From NCBI GenBank assembly GCA_017303855.1, contig JAFLBL010000003.1:62001-126000 (forward strand): 64,000 bases of DNA. Reading direction: 5' to 3'. This document shows, piece by piece, positions 25,438 through 35,268 of this stretch; position 1 is the first letter of the stretch; the number at the start of each line of letters is the position of its first letter. The DNA is from Chitinophagales bacterium (GTDB lineage: Bacteria > Bacteroidota > Bacteroidia > Chitinophagales > Chitinophagaceae). Below the pieces are notes generated by a model. The model made no database searches. It worked only from the letters and a program-made list of their open reading frames with translations, and was not told the DNA's origin. The position numbers and the translations under genes were made by a program.

Positions 25438-26091
25438 TTATTTTTTCGGAGCGGCAACGGCACTGTCTTTAGCAGCAGGTGCGGGTGCAGCGGCAGCGGT
25501 GGCAGCCGGAGCAGCCGTACCGGTTTTCTTCGCCTGTTGTTCCTTTACATAAGCGGTGATCATCCAGCGCTGTTTGGTACTGAGCTGGGAGGCATAACTG
25601 CCCATGGTGTTTTTTCCGTAAGTCAGTGAATGGAACATGGTTCCTTCCGTCATCGCAATCATCAGCGGGTCGCCTACCAGGTTACGCGGTGCTGCCGGGA
25701 AAACGCCACTGGCATACAGCGGACCATTCCCATCCAGTTTGGTACCATGGCAGATACCGCAGTTGATCAGGTACAGTCTTTCCGCTTCTTTCATATCGCG
25801 GGAAGCGGAATCCAGGGGATTCTTTACTTCTGCTGAACGGGCATAGCCGGTTGAGTCATTCTTAAAAGGATAAGCCGCCATTTCTCCACGGGCAACGGTA
25901 CCTTCCACCGGTGTGGACGTATAATTAATGCCTTTGCTGCTGAGGGCCTCGGTAGAGGAATACGTCTCATAGGCACGGCTGTACGCCATATCAGGCATAT
26001 AAGCGCGTCCGGGTTCTTTCCGCGGACCGCCGCAGCTGATCATTGCCACTGAGAGGGCCAGGCTACATGTAACAAACAGTACTTTCTTCAT
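25438..26091 (-). CDS. actE: Alternative Complex III monohaem cytochrome c subunit ActE
   Basis: The 217-residue lipoprotein has the lipobox AMISC (Cys20), and a cytochrome c domain with the haem site CGICH near residue 117 and a methionine ligand candidate in GKNTMGSYASQL. The last 40 residues are an Ala/Pro/Lys-rich linker. It should accept electrons from ActA or ActB and deliver them to the CuA site. It lies 28 nt after actD. Confidence 0.93.
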   Translation of the reverse strand: MKKVLFVTCSLALSVAMISCGGPRKEPGRAYMPDMAYSRAYETYSSTEALSSKGINYTSTPVEGTVARGEMAAYPFKNDSTGYARSAEVKNPLDSASRDMKEAERLYLINCGICHGTKLDGNGPLYASGVFPAAPRNLVGDPLMIAMTEGTMFHSLTYGKNTMGSYASQLSTKQRWMITAYVKEQQAKKTGTAAPAATAAAAPAPAAKDSAVAAPKK

Positions 26092-26119
26092 TATCTCTTG
26101 TTATTACGATGAATGATAC

Positions 26120-26698
26120 TTAGTTCTCCTTGTGAAACAGTTTAACGTCTTTGTCGTAGCGGCCGATCCACCACTCTGTTTCTTTATATTCAATCTTCAC
26201 TTCTTTGGCACCCACCGTTTCGAGGAAACTCATAGCTTCTGCTTCACTGGTTTTATCGGTGCACTCCAGGGCCATTACAAATGTGTCATCGGTAGACCGG
26301 GGATTGAAGTGATCTTTTTTTACAAAGGGAGCCAGCTGGCAGAGGTAGCAGAAGGTAAGGACCATCCCTACCGCGGCGAATAATACAGTCAGCTCAAATG
26401 TAACGGGAATCCAGGCCGGCAGCGAGAAGAACGGCTTGCCACCGAAGTTGATCTGCCAGTCCACCGTCAATGCCCAGGTAATGAAACCCACCGCAGTTGC
26501 CGTACCGGTAATACCGTAAATAAAACCGGCGGTGTGGAGACTGGTATCCCTTAATCCCATAGCATGATCCAGTCCGTGAATCGGGAAAGGAGTAAACACG
26601 TCATGGATCTTGTATCCCGCGCGGCGTACTTTTTTCACTGCGGGAAAAAGTACCGCTTCATCATCAAAATTGCCGACTACAAATTTTTTTACAGCCAT
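26120..26698 (-). CDS. actD: Alternative Complex III subunit ActD (DUF3341)
   Basis: The 192-residue protein starts with an aspartate-kinase-like fold region (KKFVVGNFDDEAVLFPAVKKVRRAGYKIHDVFTPFPIHGLD) and has two central membrane helices (about 55-75 and 95-118), the DUF3341 layout. It is a structural subunit of ACIII that contacts ActC. The gene lies 96 nt after actC in a spacer with short ACGAGGTACGTAGTACGA-like repeats. Confidence 0.93.
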   Translation of the reverse strand: MAVKKFVVGNFDDEAVLFPAVKKVRRAGYKIHDVFTPFPIHGLDHAMGLRDTSLHTAGFIYGITGTATAVGFITWALTVDWQINFGGKPFFSLPAWIPVTFELTVLFAAVGMVLTFCYLCQLAPFVKKDHFNPRSTDDTFVMALECTDKTSEAEAMSFLETVGAKEVKIEYKETEWWIGRYDKDVKLFHKEN

Positions 26699-26794
26699 TT
26701 TTTTCGCTTTAACTATGAGTTACGAGGTACGTAGTACGAATCCTAACTCTGTAAACAAATTTTCTTTCTTTCAACTAACGACTATCGACTTTTC

Positions 26795-28249
26795 CTAAGC
26801 GCCGTGGTCATGTCCGTGCTTATGCCCGAACTCCTCGGTGCTCTCTTCTTCCACTTCACCCATATTGTTCTTGAAGTTTTCACCATTCTTCTTCAGGATA
26901 TGCTTGATCTCCGCGAGGGCGATAACCGGGAAGAATTTAGAGAACAGGAAATAACAGGTAAAGAACAATCCGAATGTACCCATGTAGAAACCAATCTCCC
27001 AGATTGACGGTGTATAGTACGTACTCCAGGCAGAAGGCAGGTAATCGCGGTATACGGATGTAACGATGATTACAAAACGCTCAAACCACATACCGATATT
27101 CACCAGGATAGACATGAAGAAGGTAACAAACAGGTTTCTTCTCATTTTCCGGAACCAGAAGATCTGGGGAGATAATACGTTACAACCCATCATCAGCCAG
27201 TAGCTCCAGCCATAAGGGCTGTCCAGGTTTAACCGGTTTTCGAAGAAGGCGAACTCTTCATAACTCACGGCAGAATACCAGGCCATGAACAGCTCGGTGA
27301 GGTAGGCGATACCCACGATAGATCCGGTGAGTACGATTACCTTATTCATTACTTCGATGTGCTCCATGGTAATGTAGTCCTCGAGGGCCAGCACTTTACG
27401 GGTTACTACCAGGAGGGTTTGCACCATGGCGAAACCGGAGAAGATCGCACCCGCAACGAAATAAGGCGGGAAGATCGTGGTATGCCATCCGGGAACTACT
27501 GAAGTGGCGAAGTCGAAGGATACGATAGTGTGTACTGACAGTACCAGCGGTGTACTCAGTCCGGCCAGTACCAGTGACAGGGCTTCATGACGCTGCCAGT
27601 GCTTGGTGGAACCGGTCCAGCCAAAAGCAGCCACACCATAGAAATGTTTTCTCCATTTTACTTTGGCACGGTCACGCAGGGTGGCCAGGTCGGGCAACAG
27701 ACCGGAGTACCAGAATAATAAGGAAACGGTGAAATACGTAGAGATCGCGAATACGTCCCAGAGCAGCGGGGAGTTGAAGTTCACCCACAGCGGACCACGT
27801 GTATTCGGATAAGGAAGTACAAAGAAGGCGTTCCACACACGACCCATGTGCCAGATCGGGAACTGACCCGCACACATTACCGCGAAGATGGTCATCGCTT
27901 CTGCCGCACGGTTTACACCGGTTCTCCAACCCTGGCGGAACAGCAACAGGATCGCGGAGATCAGGGTTCCGGCGTGACCGATACCCACCCACCATACGAA
28001 GTTGGTGATATCCCATCCCCAACCGATAGTCTTATTCAGGTTCCACTGACCGGTACCGTACATCACTTCCATCGTTACGGATACAATACCGAAAATGAGT
28101 AACCCTACCGAGATCAAAAATCCAACCCACCAGAGCTTGGACGGGTTTGCTTCCACCGGGCGGCAAATGTCTTCTGTTACCTGGTGATAATCTTTGGTGC
28201 CATCCACCAACGGTGATCTTACCTGTGATTCGTATCTGAGTAATGCCAT
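26795..28249 (-). CDS. actC: Alternative Complex III quinone-binding subunit ActC (NrfD/PsrC family)
   Basis: The 484-residue protein has ten membrane helices of the NrfD type. Motifs such as WWVGIGHAGTLISAILLLFRQGWRT and HTIVSFDFATSVVPGWHTTIFPPYFVAGAIFSG mark the menaquinol-binding subunit that feeds electrons to ActB. The C-terminal tail is acidic then His-rich (GHKHGHDHGA). It follows actB by 60 nt. Confidence 0.95.
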   Translation of the reverse strand: MALLRYESQVRSPLVDGTKDYHQVTEDICRPVEANPSKLWWVGFLISVGLLIFGIVSVTMEVMYGTGQWNLNKTIGWGWDITNFVWWVGIGHAGTLISAILLLFRQGWRTGVNRAAEAMTIFAVMCAGQFPIWHMGRVWNAFFVLPYPNTRGPLWVNFNSPLLWDVFAISTYFTVSLLFWYSGLLPDLATLRDRAKVKWRKHFYGVAAFGWTGSTKHWQRHEALSLVLAGLSTPLVLSVHTIVSFDFATSVVPGWHTTIFPPYFVAGAIFSGFAMVQTLLVVTRKVLALEDYITMEHIEVMNKVIVLTGSIVGIAYLTELFMAWYSAVSYEEFAFFENRLNLDSPYGWSYWLMMGCNVLSPQIFWFRKMRRNLFVTFFMSILVNIGMWFERFVIIVTSVYRDYLPSAWSTYYTPSIWEIGFYMGTFGLFFTCYFLFSKFFPVIALAEIKHILKKNGENFKNNMGEVEEESTEEFGHKHGHDHGA

Positions 28250-28309
28250 ATTCTGGTTGTTTGCCCCTCCCCTTACGGGTTCAGGATATAGTTAGTCAAC
28301 TTACTTCAA

Positions 28310-31300
28310 TTAATGATGCGCTTCTTCCGCTTTTTTGGTTTCGGTGCCTCCCTCATGCTTTTCAGCAGGAGCAGGTTCATGATGAGCACCATGCTCAATC
28401 ACTTCTTCCGTATTCCGCACTTTGGCCAGGTAGCTTACGTTGGGCAATACGTGGAGTTGCTCCAGTACATAGAATCCGCGGTTGGCGTTATCCTTGCGTA
28501 CCAGGCTGATCGCACTCGCATGATCATGTACGTTACCAAATTCGATTGCATTGGCCGGACAGGCAGTCTGACAGGCTACTTTCGCATCACCATCCTGCAA
28601 CGGACGATCCGCTTTCTTAGCCTCTAATTTAGCCGCCTGCAGACGCTGGAAGCAGAAAGAACATTTTTCAATCACACCACGGGAACGAACCGTTACATCC
28701 GGGTTCAGTACCATACGGGTCAGATCATCGTTCATCTGGAATACAGCGGGATCCAGTTTACCTACCAGCTGCTGATCCTGGTTATTGGCAAAACTGTCGG
28801 CTCCGGTATAATCCGCCCAGTTAAAGCGACGTACTTTAAACGGACAGTTATTGGCGCAATAACGGGTACCGATACAACGGTTATAAGTCATCTGGTTGAT
28901 CCCTTCCGCACTGTGGTTGGTGGCAGCTACCGGACAAACGTTCTCACAGGGAGCGTTGTCGCAATGCTGACACATCATCGGCTGGAATACCACGCCTTTC
29001 AGCTGATCGGGGTTCTTTTCATCACTTACAAAGTAACGGTCGATACGCAGCCAGTGCATATCATGATACCGCAGTACTTCGCTCTTACCTACCACCGGTA
29101 CGTTGTTCTCTGCATGGCAGGCCACCACGCAGGAGCCACAGCCATAACAGGCATTCATATCGATGTTCATGCCCCATTTGATTCCGGGCTGATCGTGCAT
29201 GGGGTACAGGGTACCTTCCTTGCGGAAATCAGTAGACTTTCCATCTTTGCTCTTACCGAAATCTTCGGCCAGGTGATTGCGGTAATCCGGAATCACGGTC
29301 GGGTATTTCTTCAGCGTAGCCAGGGTTGTTTCGCGAACGACTTCAATCCTGTCTTCGTATGAGTTGTGAATCTGTGTCTGGGCGATTTTTTCTTTTCTTC
29401 CGGCGTCCGCTACAGTAGCTTCAGCAGCATAAGAAACCGTGCTGCCATTATAGGAAGTAAAGGGATATACGTTCTTACCCACACCGGCAGCAGTGGCTCC
29501 GAGGTTTTCACCGCGACCGTAACCAACGGCAATGGCGATGGTTTTGTCATTCATACCGGGGATCACGAGCACAGGCAGTTCAACAGTGTTCTTGCCTACA
29601 GTGATTTTAATAACCGGCTTCTCAGGGTAGTATTCGTAATTGTTGCTTTCTTTTTCTGTACCGTTGATCAGGTTCAGGCCGAGTAATTCTTTCGCCATGC
29701 TCATGCTGATCAGCGCGTAGTTGTCCCAAGTAGCCTTGGTGATACCATCCGGCAACTCCTGCAACCAGGGGTTGGTGGCACCGGTACCGGTACCAATGGA
29801 TGTTTTCTGATACAGTACCACTTCAACACCAGTGGATTTTTTAGCGGCACTCACTGCTGTGGTGGCTTCGGCTACAGCGGCTCCGCTGTATGTGCCGGCG
29901 CCGGCAGCAGCAGGAACTGCTGAATCCAGGATACCATCCTGCAATACTTTATTAAAGGCTTCTTCAGAACCGAGCTTGGTAACCCAGTAGTTTTTGAAAT
30001 ACACGTCGTAATCCGTGTTATTGCCGGCCCATTTCAACAGGGAGGTCTGGAAGGGGCGGGTTTTGAACAGCGGATGAATGGTGGGTTGTAAGAAACTAAC
30101 CACGCCAGCCTTGGGTTCGGCATCACCCCAGCTCTCCAGGTAATGAGGAGAAGGAAGGATGAAATCGCAAAGTTCAGTGGTCTCATCCATTCTTTCGCTG
30201 AAGGAAACTTTCACTTTTACTTTGGCTAAAGCCGCGGTGAAACGGGCTGCATCATATGAATTGTAAACCGGGTTGGCTCCATGGATCAGTAAAGTACCCA
30301 CGGTTCCGGCTTCCATATCGGCGATCAGCTGGGCGAAATCGCTGTCGATACCCTGGCGGTAATTCACCGGCTGGTTCCAGTCGATGGTAGTACCGTAGGC
30401 ACCGATCGCATTATTGATGGCGTTAACGATTACCTGTACATTTTTATCATTGCTGCCGGATACCACGAGCGCGGCGCCGGTATTGGCTTTCAGGTCTGCA
30501 GCCGCTTTCTGAATACCGGCTTCAATGGCTTTACAGGTAATGGCACCGGTACCGCTGATGGCATTCAGCAGATCAAGGGCCACGGCACCTGCTTCAGAAG
30601 GACGATGGGTAAAGCGTTCATCTGCACTGGCACCCGTCAGGCTCAGGAAACTTTCAAACTGGTAGTGCTTGCTCATGGAAGGATTCTTCTCATCGATCTT
30701 GCGACCAACAGAATAGCCTTTCGCAAACTCAACCGGACTCAGCCAGGTGCCGAGGACATCAGCTTCCAGGCTCACGATCACTTTAGCAGCGCCGAATTTG
30801 TAAGAAGGTATTTTACGGCCAAATCCACTGGCTTCATTGGCCAGGAGCATACCGCTGTAAGAAACGGCATCCACCTGCACCAGTTTCAATCCCGGATATG
30901 CGGCGATAATTTCTTTGGTAGAAGGAGAAGTGAGGGTGCTGGTCAGCAATACGGTGGTACCACCTGCTGCTTTGATTGCCTCACCTACTGTTTTATCAAA
31001 CTGTTCAAACGTGGGAACCTCACTGTACTTGGCATCTTTACCAGTTCCGGATTTCTGAATCGGGAAACGGAGACGGTGCATATCATACAGATCGAGTACA
31101 GAAGCCTGTACCCGGGCGGAAGTGCCACCACCGGTAAAAGAACAAAGATTATTGCCCTCGATTTTGATGGGGCGGCCATCTCTTACTTTCGCAACCACCG
31201 GTACCACGTCACCATCCTGTACATAGGTGGTGGCGTAATATTGTGCCACACCGGGAATCAGGTTTTCAGGCTTGTTGGCATACGGAATGGCTTTCCTAAC

Positions 31301-31513
31301 CGGAACTTTACAGCTGGCAGCCAGGGTGGCGGCCGCGGTGCTGAATCCCAGGTACTTTAAGAAATCCCTGCGGGGGGCTTTGGCATCGATCAACCCTTTA
31401 TCGTCAAAACCTTCGAACGGTAATTCCTCGCGAAACTCGTCCTGCTGTTTTTGCTGAAAGTTTTCACTGTCATTCACCTCTCCGAAACTTTGCCAGTACT
31501 TTTTTTGGCTCAT
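28310..31513 (-). CDS. actB: Alternative Complex III iron-sulfur subunit ActB
   Basis: The 1067-residue lipoprotein fuses a molybdopterin-oxidoreductase-like region (about 80-740), lacking obvious cofactor ligands, to a ferredoxin-like region with four cysteine clusters (CYGCGSCVVAC, CQHCDNAPCENVC, CIGTRYCANNC and CSFC...CQTAC). A twin-arginine-type motif RRDFLKYLGF (48-57) is followed by a lipobox ending at Cys68, so it is exported folded by Tat and lipidated. Frame is open to 31603, but the ATG at 31513 (MSQKKYWQSFGE) is the family start. It moves electrons from menaquinol to the haem subunits. Confidence 0.95.
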   Translation of the reverse strand: MSQKKYWQSFGEVNDSENFQQKQQDEFREELPFEGFDDKGLIDAKAPRRDFLKYLGFSTAAATLAASCKVPVRKAIPYANKPENLIPGVAQYYATTYVQDGDVVPVVAKVRDGRPIKIEGNNLCSFTGGGTSARVQASVLDLYDMHRLRFPIQKSGTGKDAKYSEVPTFEQFDKTVGEAIKAAGGTTVLLTSTLTSPSTKEIIAAYPGLKLVQVDAVSYSGMLLANEASGFGRKIPSYKFGAAKVIVSLEADVLGTWLSPVEFAKGYSVGRKIDEKNPSMSKHYQFESFLSLTGASADERFTHRPSEAGAVALDLLNAISGTGAITCKAIEAGIQKAAADLKANTGAALVVSGSNDKNVQVIVNAINNAIGAYGTTIDWNQPVNYRQGIDSDFAQLIADMEAGTVGTLLIHGANPVYNSYDAARFTAALAKVKVKVSFSERMDETTELCDFILPSPHYLESWGDAEPKAGVVSFLQPTIHPLFKTRPFQTSLLKWAGNNTDYDVYFKNYWVTKLGSEEAFNKVLQDGILDSAVPAAAGAGTYSGAAVAEATTAVSAAKKSTGVEVVLYQKTSIGTGTGATNPWLQELPDGITKATWDNYALISMSMAKELLGLNLINGTEKESNNYEYYPEKPVIKITVGKNTVELPVLVIPGMNDKTIAIAVGYGRGENLGATAAGVGKNVYPFTSYNGSTVSYAAEATVADAGRKEKIAQTQIHNSYEDRIEVVRETTLATLKKYPTVIPDYRNHLAEDFGKSKDGKSTDFRKEGTLYPMHDQPGIKWGMNIDMNACYGCGSCVVACHAENNVPVVGKSEVLRYHDMHWLRIDRYFVSDEKNPDQLKGVVFQPMMCQHCDNAPCENVCPVAATNHSAEGINQMTYNRCIGTRYCANNCPFKVRRFNWADYTGADSFANNQDQQLVGKLDPAVFQMNDDLTRMVLNPDVTVRSRGVIEKCSFCFQRLQAAKLEAKKADRPLQDGDAKVACQTACPANAIEFGNVHDHASAISLVRKDNANRGFYVLEQLHVLPNVSYLAKVRNTEEVIEHGAHHEPAPAEKHEGGTETKKAEEAHH

Positions 31514-31571
31514 GAATATCAATTTGATAATTCGATAATGCTGATACGTATTTGGAACTGTTGTCGTCCGA

Positions 31572-32852
31572 TTAATAGTGACATTTCTGACACTCAAGAC
31601 CACCGATATCCTTCACTTTCACGCTGTCCATTTTACCGGACCTGATATCGTTGTGGAACTTCTCGTAAATGCTGTAGAATTTGTTACCCTTCGTACTGTC
31701 ATAGTTGAAGTTCACATTGGTCTGCCGGTGACAGTTGATACACCAGCCCATGCTCAGGTCGGTTACCTGTTTTACTTCATCCATGGCGGTAATTTCGCCA
31801 TGACAGCTCTGGCACTGAACATTGCCGGCGCGGATATGCTGTGAGTGGTTGAAATAAACGTGATCAGGCAGGTTGTGAATCTTCACCCATTCGATGGGTT
31901 TTGCTTTGGAAGGATCCCATTTGGTGGGATTGTTGGGGTCGAAACCGGCGTACTGATACAGTTTGGCGATCTCGGCTGTACCATTTACTTCATCACCGTT
32001 TTCTTTATACAGTTTGGGTCCTTTTTCGTAGGTGTTAATTGCCTTGTGACAGTTCATACACACATTCACTGAAGGAATAGCGGCATGTTTGCTTTCCCAT
32101 GCATTGCCGTGGCAATACAGACAGCTGATCTGGTTGATACCCGCGTGTACTTTATGGGAATAATAAATAGGCTGTTCCGGCTGATAATCTTTCTGCCGTT
32201 GTAAACCGATAGCCCCTTTGGCTACCATATAACCACCGAATACGAAGAATACGATGGAGGCCATGGCGATATAGGTCTTATTCTTATAGAAAGGAACAGG
32301 TTCAGGACGAACAATTCCTTCTGAATCGTCAGACATTTTTTTCAGGTTGCTGTTCACCTGCATCAGGATCAGGGCCACCACACCAAGTACCAGGGAAATG
32401 ATACCAAAGATCAGGGCATTCTGGCTGGATGTATCTTCTTCCACTACAGGACCTGCTTTTTTATCACCGCCGGCTTTCTGTTCTGCTTCAGCCGCATTGA
32501 TATACGCCACGATATCACCCACATCTTTCAGGGTGATTTCAGGAAAACCGGTCATCACAGAGCCAAAAGACGCCTTTAACCCCTGGGTATAGGCATCCTT
32601 CTCCATATACTTCGCCGGGTTATTAATCCAGGCGAGTAACTCGTTGTGGTCCGACCACTTATGCCTGCCCTCCAGTCCCGCGAGGGCCGGTCCCGTCATC
32701 TTTTTAAATACATTGTGACAGGCAGCACACTTGCTGGTGAACAGGGTCTTGCCGTTAGCAGCATCCTGCGCAGAAACGTTTACTACAGAAAATACAAATA
32801 GAGATAGAAATAGTACAGTCAGTCTCTGGCCGATTGGTTTACAAAGAATCAT
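31572..32852 (-). CDS. actA: Alternative Complex III multihaem cytochrome c subunit ActA
   Basis: The 426-residue protein has a signal sequence, an N-terminal monohaem cytochrome c domain (CAACH at 42-46 with a GPAL motif), a membrane helix near 145-162, a second at about 192-212, and a C-terminal multihaem domain with CLYCH, CMNCH, CQSCH, CINCH and CQKCH. That makes six CXXCH sites, one more than the pentahaem ActA described for Rhodothermus. It is the first gene of the respiratory block and has a promoter upstream. Confidence 0.93.
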   Translation of the reverse strand: MILCKPIGQRLTVLFLSLFVFSVVNVSAQDAANGKTLFTSKCAACHNVFKKMTGPALAGLEGRHKWSDHNELLAWINNPAKYMEKDAYTQGLKASFGSVMTGFPEITLKDVGDIVAYINAAEAEQKAGGDKKAGPVVEEDTSSQNALIFGIISLVLGVVALILMQVNSNLKKMSDDSEGIVRPEPVPFYKNKTYIAMASIVFFVFGGYMVAKGAIGLQRQKDYQPEQPIYYSHKVHAGINQISCLYCHGNAWESKHAAIPSVNVCMNCHKAINTYEKGPKLYKENGDEVNGTAEIAKLYQYAGFDPNNPTKWDPSKAKPIEWVKIHNLPDHVYFNHSQHIRAGNVQCQSCHGEITAMDEVKQVTDLSMGWCINCHRQTNVNFNYDSTKGNKFYSIYEKFHNDIRSGKMDSVKVKDIGGLECQKCHY

Positions 32853-32899
32853 AGATGCAATTGATCTGAAAAATGTGGATAAATAGCTCTAATCAGGCG

Positions 32900-32907
32900 C
32901 AAAAATA
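32900..32907 (-). promoter_or_regulatory. -7 promoter element of the ACIII/oxidase block
   Basis: TATTTTTG on the minus strand matches TAnnTTTG and would give a leader of about 43 nt before actA. No clear -33 element is visible. Bases 32853-33121 hold no other gene. Confidence 0.5.
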
Positions 32908-33121
32908 AGTCAGTAAGGCTATAAAAAGCCATAAGCTTTAACTTTTTTTTGATCCGCTACCAGCCTGCATTTCAGCCGATTTTCATTCAGAATTTTGAGC
33001 ATCTAATTTCTGTTTGTCATATTTAGGTAAAGCCTGAGCTAAAGTTCAACATATGTGCAATTGACCGTATTTCCTGCCTCTTTTTTCCTGACTTTTGCGT
33101 CGCCAATCAAGAATTGAATAC

Positions 33122-33430
33122 ATGTTTGATCGTTTACAAAAGAAATGGAAGGTTAAAGGTTTTCAGCTTGCCCTGATCCTTTGCACATTTGCCCTTGGCG
33201 GCAGTGCCACCGGCTGGGTGGGCAAGAAGATTATGAACCTGCTGGCCGTAGAACAGGACTGGCTCTGGGCTATATTATATATAATATTAATAACTATTTT
33301 ATGGCCGATGATGGTATTATTAATAAGCATACCTTTCGGACAATTCCGCTTTTTCTCAGTATATATTAAGAAACTGGGGAGTAAAATGGGGATTATCAAA
33401 TCAATTCCGGAAGACAGGCATGAGTCATAA
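33122..33430 (+). CDS. DUF6787 family membrane protein
   Basis: The 102-residue protein has two membrane helices (about 14-38 and 48-72) around a short loop, with the conserved GSATGWVGKKIM and FPFGQF-like IPFGQFRFF segments of DUF6787, a Bacteroidota family of unknown function. I use the ATG at 33122; a TTG at 33095 is in frame but adds a non-conserved stretch. Its end overlaps the start of purN by 11 nt. Confidence 0.78.
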   Translation: MFDRLQKKWKVKGFQLALILCTFALGGSATGWVGKKIMNLLAVEQDWLWAILYIILITILWPMMVLLISIPFGQFRFFSVYIKKLGSKMGIIKSIPEDRHES

Positions 33431-34007
33431 AATCACCCATATTGCCATTTTTGCTTCCGGTGCCGGAAGTAATGCCCAAAAAATTATAGCTCATTTTGCC
33501 GGATCACACTCCGTTAAGATCAGCCTGATCGTATGCAATAAACCCGGAGCCGGCATTTTACAAATCGCTGAAAAAGAAGGAATTCCGGCTTTATTGATAG
33601 AAAAAGACGTGTTTTTCCGGGGCAGTTCGTATATCCCGGAACTGCAAGCGGCATCCATTGATCTGATTGTGCTTGCCGGCTTTCTCTGGAAAATTCCACC
33701 TGCACTGGTGAAAGCCTTTCCCCGTAAAATAGTGAATATACACCCTGCCCTGCTGCCTGCCTATGGCGGAAAAGGCATGTACGGGCGATTTGTACACCAG
33801 GCCGTGGTTGATAATAAGGAAAAGGAAAGCGGTATTACCATTCACTATGTGGACGAACTCTACGACCATGGCCAGATTATATTTCAGGCCCGGTGCCCCG
33901 TACTGCCGTATGACACGGCGGAAACCCTGGCCGCCCGTGTTCTTCAATTGGAACACCGTCATTTTCCGCTGGTGGTGGATGAACTCACCCGGCAAAATAC
34001 CGTGTAA
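33420..34007 (+). CDS. purN: Phosphoribosylglycinamide formyltransferase
   Basis: The 195-residue enzyme transfers a formyl group from 10-formyl-tetrahydrofolate to GAR, the third step of purine synthesis. It shows the phosphate-binding FASGAGSNAQKI (11-22), the catalytic region KIVNIHPALLPAYGGKGMYG with the essential Asn/His pair, and the folate-site ITIHYVDELYDHGQII with its conserved Asp. Length is normal. It overlaps the DUF6787 gene and is probably cotranscribed with it. Confidence 0.95.
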   Translation: MSHKITHIAIFASGAGSNAQKIIAHFAGSHSVKISLIVCNKPGAGILQIAEKEGIPALLIEKDVFFRGSSYIPELQAASIDLIVLAGFLWKIPPALVKAFPRKIVNIHPALLPAYGGKGMYGRFVHQAVVDNKEKESGITIHYVDELYDHGQIIFQARCPVLPYDTAETLAARVLQLEHRHFPLVVDELTRQNTV

Positions 34008-34080
34008 GGGGTATACCGGGACTTCCCTCTTTTCACCATCTTTATATAGTTCAACCGTTTTTAATCATTAACCCAAACAG

Positions 34081-34725
34081 ATGAAAAGAATCCTCGTATT
34101 TATTGCCGTAGCCCTTTTTGCTCAGTCCGGCTTTGCCCAGCAAACCGAAGACATTGTCATTACGCCCGGTGTGGGCGTAAATAAACTCAAACTGGGGATG
34201 TCGATCGATGACGCCCTTGCTGCATTGGAAGGTACCCCCACCTGGCACAGCTATACCGATCAGCTGAGTGCTTTTGCCTCAGACGGCACCCGGATTGACA
34301 GTGTGATGCAGTTTGTGCTGGGCTTTGATACCTGTGCCCGCTATGATAATACCCTGCCGGCCAACATGCCTGTATTCGGACTTTATTTTAAAAAGAACAA
34401 ACTGAACTTCATTACGGTTACCTCCTACTCCGCCACCGATGAACACCTGAAAGCCGTAAAGATCAATAACGGTATCCGTTTTCATGACGCCATGGCCGAT
34501 TGTACAGAAAAACTGAGCAAACACGATTACCTGACCATTGGCTATGGAGATTATTCCGGGGACCATTATTACTATACACTTGGACTGGAAATGGTATACG
34601 ACGAGGAAAAGCTGACCGCCATTGGTATTTTTCCCGTAACCACTCAGTTTAAAAAACTGATCGCTGAAAAATCGAAGAAATTGCTGGACGAAGCCTCCGG
34701 TTATGGCCCGGATAGTGAAAAATAA
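34081..34725 (+). CDS. Secreted protein of unknown function
   Basis: The 214-residue protein has a clear signal peptide (MKRILVFIAVALFAQSGFAQ) and a mixed alpha/beta body without a motif I recognise. The segment GVGVNKLKLGMSIDDALAALEG near 31-52 resembles the start of periplasmic proteins in which a short helix follows a Gly-hairpin, but this is not enough to name it. It stands alone between purN and the next small operon. Confidence 0.75.
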   Translation: MKRILVFIAVALFAQSGFAQQTEDIVITPGVGVNKLKLGMSIDDALAALEGTPTWHSYTDQLSAFASDGTRIDSVMQFVLGFDTCARYDNTLPANMPVFGLYFKKNKLNFITVTSYSATDEHLKAVKINNGIRFHDAMADCTEKLSKHDYLTIGYGDYSGDHYYYTLGLEMVYDEEKLTAIGIFPVTTQFKKLIAEKSKKLLDEASGYGPDSEK

Positions 34726-34794
34726 TCCGGAACAGGCCCCACTTTAGAATACCTTTTGCACTTTCTTTCGTTACTTGCCGGTTAATTCCACCAG

Positions 34795-35259
34795 TTGAAA
34801 CGGCTTTATAGTTATACCGGCTTTTTTTTAGTGCTCCTGCTGACGGCTTTGTCTGCCGGAGCACAGAGTTACCGTATCAAAGGATATGTGTATGACAGCT
34901 CCCGTAATTACCCCATGGAAATGGTGAGCGTGATCTCCACTTCCGGCCATGGCACAGTAACCAACGGCGAGGGGTATTATGAAATAGAAGTAACCGAGCG
35001 CGATTCCATCTGGTTCAGCTACCTCAATAAATCCACGGTAAAATTTCCGGTACTGAAAATCGGCAACCCCATGCAGTTTGATATTTCCCTGCAGGTGAAT
35101 GTGCCTGTATTGAAGGAAGTAAAAGTATTGCCCCGGAATTACAGGCAGGACTCCCTGATGAACCGGCAGGACTATGCGAAAATTTTTAATTACCAGCGGC
35201 CCAAACTGAAAACCGTTACCCCCACTATGGGAGCCGGTGTGGGCTTTGACCTTGATTAA
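34795..35259 (+). CDS. Secreted CarboxypepD_reg-like domain protein
   Basis: The 154-residue protein has a signal peptide (LKRLYSYTGFFLVLLLTALSAGAQ) and a CarboxypepD_reg-like beta-sandwich (RIKGYVYDSSRNYPMEMVSVISTS...TNGEGYYEIEV, about 25-100), followed by VLKEVKVLPRNYRQD. In Bacteroidota such domains occur at the start of TonB-dependent receptors or alone in envelope proteins. The start is a TTG; no ATG lies before the domain. It is 9 nt upstream of the next gene. Confidence 0.78.
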   Translation: MKRLYSYTGFFLVLLLTALSAGAQSYRIKGYVYDSSRNYPMEMVSVISTSGHGTVTNGEGYYEIEVTERDSIWFSYLNKSTVKFPVLKIGNPMQFDISLQVNVPVLKEVKVLPRNYRQDSLMNRQDYAKIFNYQRPKLKTVTPTMGAGVGFDLD

Positions 35260-35268
35260 ATTATAAAT

